Positions 62,399 to 64,000 of a stretch of DNA of 64,000 bases are shown one piece after another. Where the stretch lies: positions 91,592 through 155,591 of the forward strand of contig JAGGNK010006224.1 in assembly GCA_017590115.1 (NCBI GenBank), given 5' to 3'. The stretch comes from Montifringilla adamsi (taxonomy: Eukaryota; Chordata; Aves; Passeriformes; Passeridae). Position numbers and translations under genes: made by a program. The notes beneath the pieces are model-generated. The model ran no database searches. It had not been told where the DNA came from and saw only the letters and a program-made list of their open reading frames with translations. Position 1 is the stretch's first letter. The number at the start of each line of letters is the position of its first letter.

Positions 62399-64000
62399 AT
62401 TATGGAGAACTATCTAGAAGCTAACAGATGCAATGGCAAAAGTTAGGAAGTGTTTTGCATGTGGTATTTTAATTGCTTAGGTGGATTCCAGGAGAATCTA
62501 GTGAAGTAGCTTGGTTAGGCTGCACAGCCAAAGCAAACAAGATTGCCAAATACAGTCCACCTTTTTCAATGCTTTTCAGGTGATAATCAGCACAGTAGAA
62601 AGAACACTAGAAGATTAAAGAAGACTATTCCAAGTTTTGTTAATCACTGGAAAAAATAATCTTTAGTGTTTTAGCCTCTGATAACTAGTTTCACCTCTTA
62701 AAGAAGGGAAAAAAAATCTCATTGAAGCAGATGCACAATGACTGTAGTTTTCTACTTAAATATTGATATTTTGTCCCATTAAATCAAGATCAAGAGCAGT
62801 GCTTGTGTCTTGATTTAGATCTGTATGTGAGTTTGGGAGAAAACAAACAAAAGATATTTAAGTGATGTAAAGTTCGATGATGGCCATTTGCGTTTTGGGC
62901 CATGAGATTTTTATTTGAGAAAGGAGATGTGTAGCATTGTGGGAGGAGGAATAAATAGTAGTTGACCCAGCAATGAATGAAAATAAGCTTCATGGTGTCA
63001 GGTTAACTAGGTATATTGGTAACAGCTGGTTTTCATGTATGCCAAACAGGATCCCTGACTATCAGCTGTCGACTTTTCTAACAGGCATCTGGACTTCCAA
63101 ATGTGATATGCAGCATCCCATTACTATTTTGAACAAGACCTCATGTATCTTCTTCTGGTGATATATGAGAAACTGCAGTTCTGGTGACCTCTAGGAGACC
63201 TGTATGACTTAGGCACCCAGGATCTCATTTCTTCCTCGATAATTGTTTTTCTGCTCCATATCTCCCTTGAAAATTGAAGGTATTAGCTTGTTTCAATCAT
63301 GTGTGACAGTGGTACTCTCTATGTTCTGCATTAGAAATCAGTGATCTGAAGCCAGCCTGGCCTGTCACATAAGAGGAGGCTCTAGGGGATGGAAATTGGA
63401 GGGGTCTTCACTCAGAGTCCCTCCTTAATAATCCCAATTTGTAATGAAGAACTTGCTGAAGTGGAATTTGTGTATAAATTAGCTAAGTTTTTAGCATAGC
63501 GCATGTGCAGCACAGTAATACCAGAATATTTTTTTATAAGTGCCTTACAGCAACTACTTGTATAAATACCTTTCTTATTCTGTGCTGAAGTAATGAGAAA
63601 AAATGAGGGAGTTGCAGCAAAACAGGGAAACACGAGTTGCTTTCCAGTGGTTGACTCTCTTGAGGCAGCCACTGAGCTCTCTTCTTGGGCCCAGACCCTA
63701 CTCAGAAAAAAAATTGTGCTGACTCTGGCACAGATGTGTGTCTGTAGCTCTGGGAATAACCTGTCCCTGAGTGGCATAGAGAATTTGCATTCCATTTTTA
63801 TGAACTCTCATAAGGCCAGTGTTTTCCAATTTCTGATTGATTGTCTTTACGTAATAAGGACAACTAATATAGATTTGTCCCAATGACTGAGGAAGGTCAG
63901 CTGTCACTGGTTCAGTTTAACAAAGCTGCTAAGGTTGCAGGATGAATTATATTTTGTTGCCTGCTGCAAAAAGCACACTATTTAAGTGGGATGTTTTTCA

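Larger units (their letters stand above)
32670..64000 (+). other. RPS6KA2: Intron 1 of RPS6KA2 (5' part; continues beyond the window)
   Basis: Starts at the GTAAAA donor after exon 1. No sequence matching the conserved next segment of RSK proteins (which leads into the first kinase domain) was recognised on the + strand up to the end of the window, so the intron is at least 31 kb. It contains CR1 copies, LTRs and simple repeats listed separately; the remainder is AT-rich DNA in which I see no exon. Confidence 0.7.
56961..64000. other. Intron 1 DNA without recognised exon
   Basis: AT-rich with homopolymer and TA runs (listed). No sequence matching the second coding exon of RSK kinases, no other gene and no dispersed repeat recognised. 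Confidence 0.55.

Noticed and set aside
1..64000. CRISPR array, prokaryotic operon, tRNA or rRNA gene
   Set aside because: No regularly spaced repeats, no ribosome-binding-site-spaced gene runs, no cloverleaf apart from the isolated hairpin at 55207-55224, and no rRNA-like sequence seen.

Overview
The window is nuclear DNA of a vertebrate, almost certainly a bird. The clearest sign is a set of CR1 LINE copies whose 3' ends carry the avian form (variants of catagaatcatttaggttgg), together with several compact bird-type endogenous retrovirus LTRs. The order of birds cannot be fixed from sequence alone; the density of LTRs is compatible with a songbird, but that is inference. The DNA is AT-rich, has no bacterial features, and is nearly all non-coding.

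Only one coding exon is recognised: 32571-32669 on the + strand, the 33-codon first coding exon of RPS6KA2 (RSK3, a p90 ribosomal S6 kinase). It ends at a consensus splice donor in phase 0 and sits at the 3' edge of a GC- and CpG-rich promoter-like block (about 31300-32660). Everything to the right (32670-64000) reads as part of the long first intron; exon 2 was not found. Everything to the left (1-31300) is either intergenic or an intron of a longer RPS6KA2 isoform started further upstream.

Mobile DNA by region: a minus-strand LTR with a retroviral 3' internal fragment (1770-2410); a CR1 with part of its reverse transcriptase (3858-5150); CR1 copies at 18571-19050, 20998-21866, 25800-26096 (+ strand), 37309-37660 and 43738-44095; a second member of the first LTR family in the opposite orientation (29391-30010); a solo LTR with a 5-bp target duplication (53101-53430); and a nested cluster of three LTRs (55145-56960), in which a 521-bp LTR interrupts a second LTR that is related to a third one nearby. 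All retroviral pieces are fragments without intact genes.

Simple-sequence features include a long AT palindrome near 51300, TTTG/T-rich tracts at 16.0 and 52.2 kb, TA runs at 62.3 kb, and short tandem duplications. I see no tRNA, rRNA, CRISPR array or bacterial-style operon. I found no evidence for a new biological system; the items most worth a second look are the upstream ORFs and possible alternative first exon of RPS6KA2, the nested LTR cluster, and the AT palindrome.
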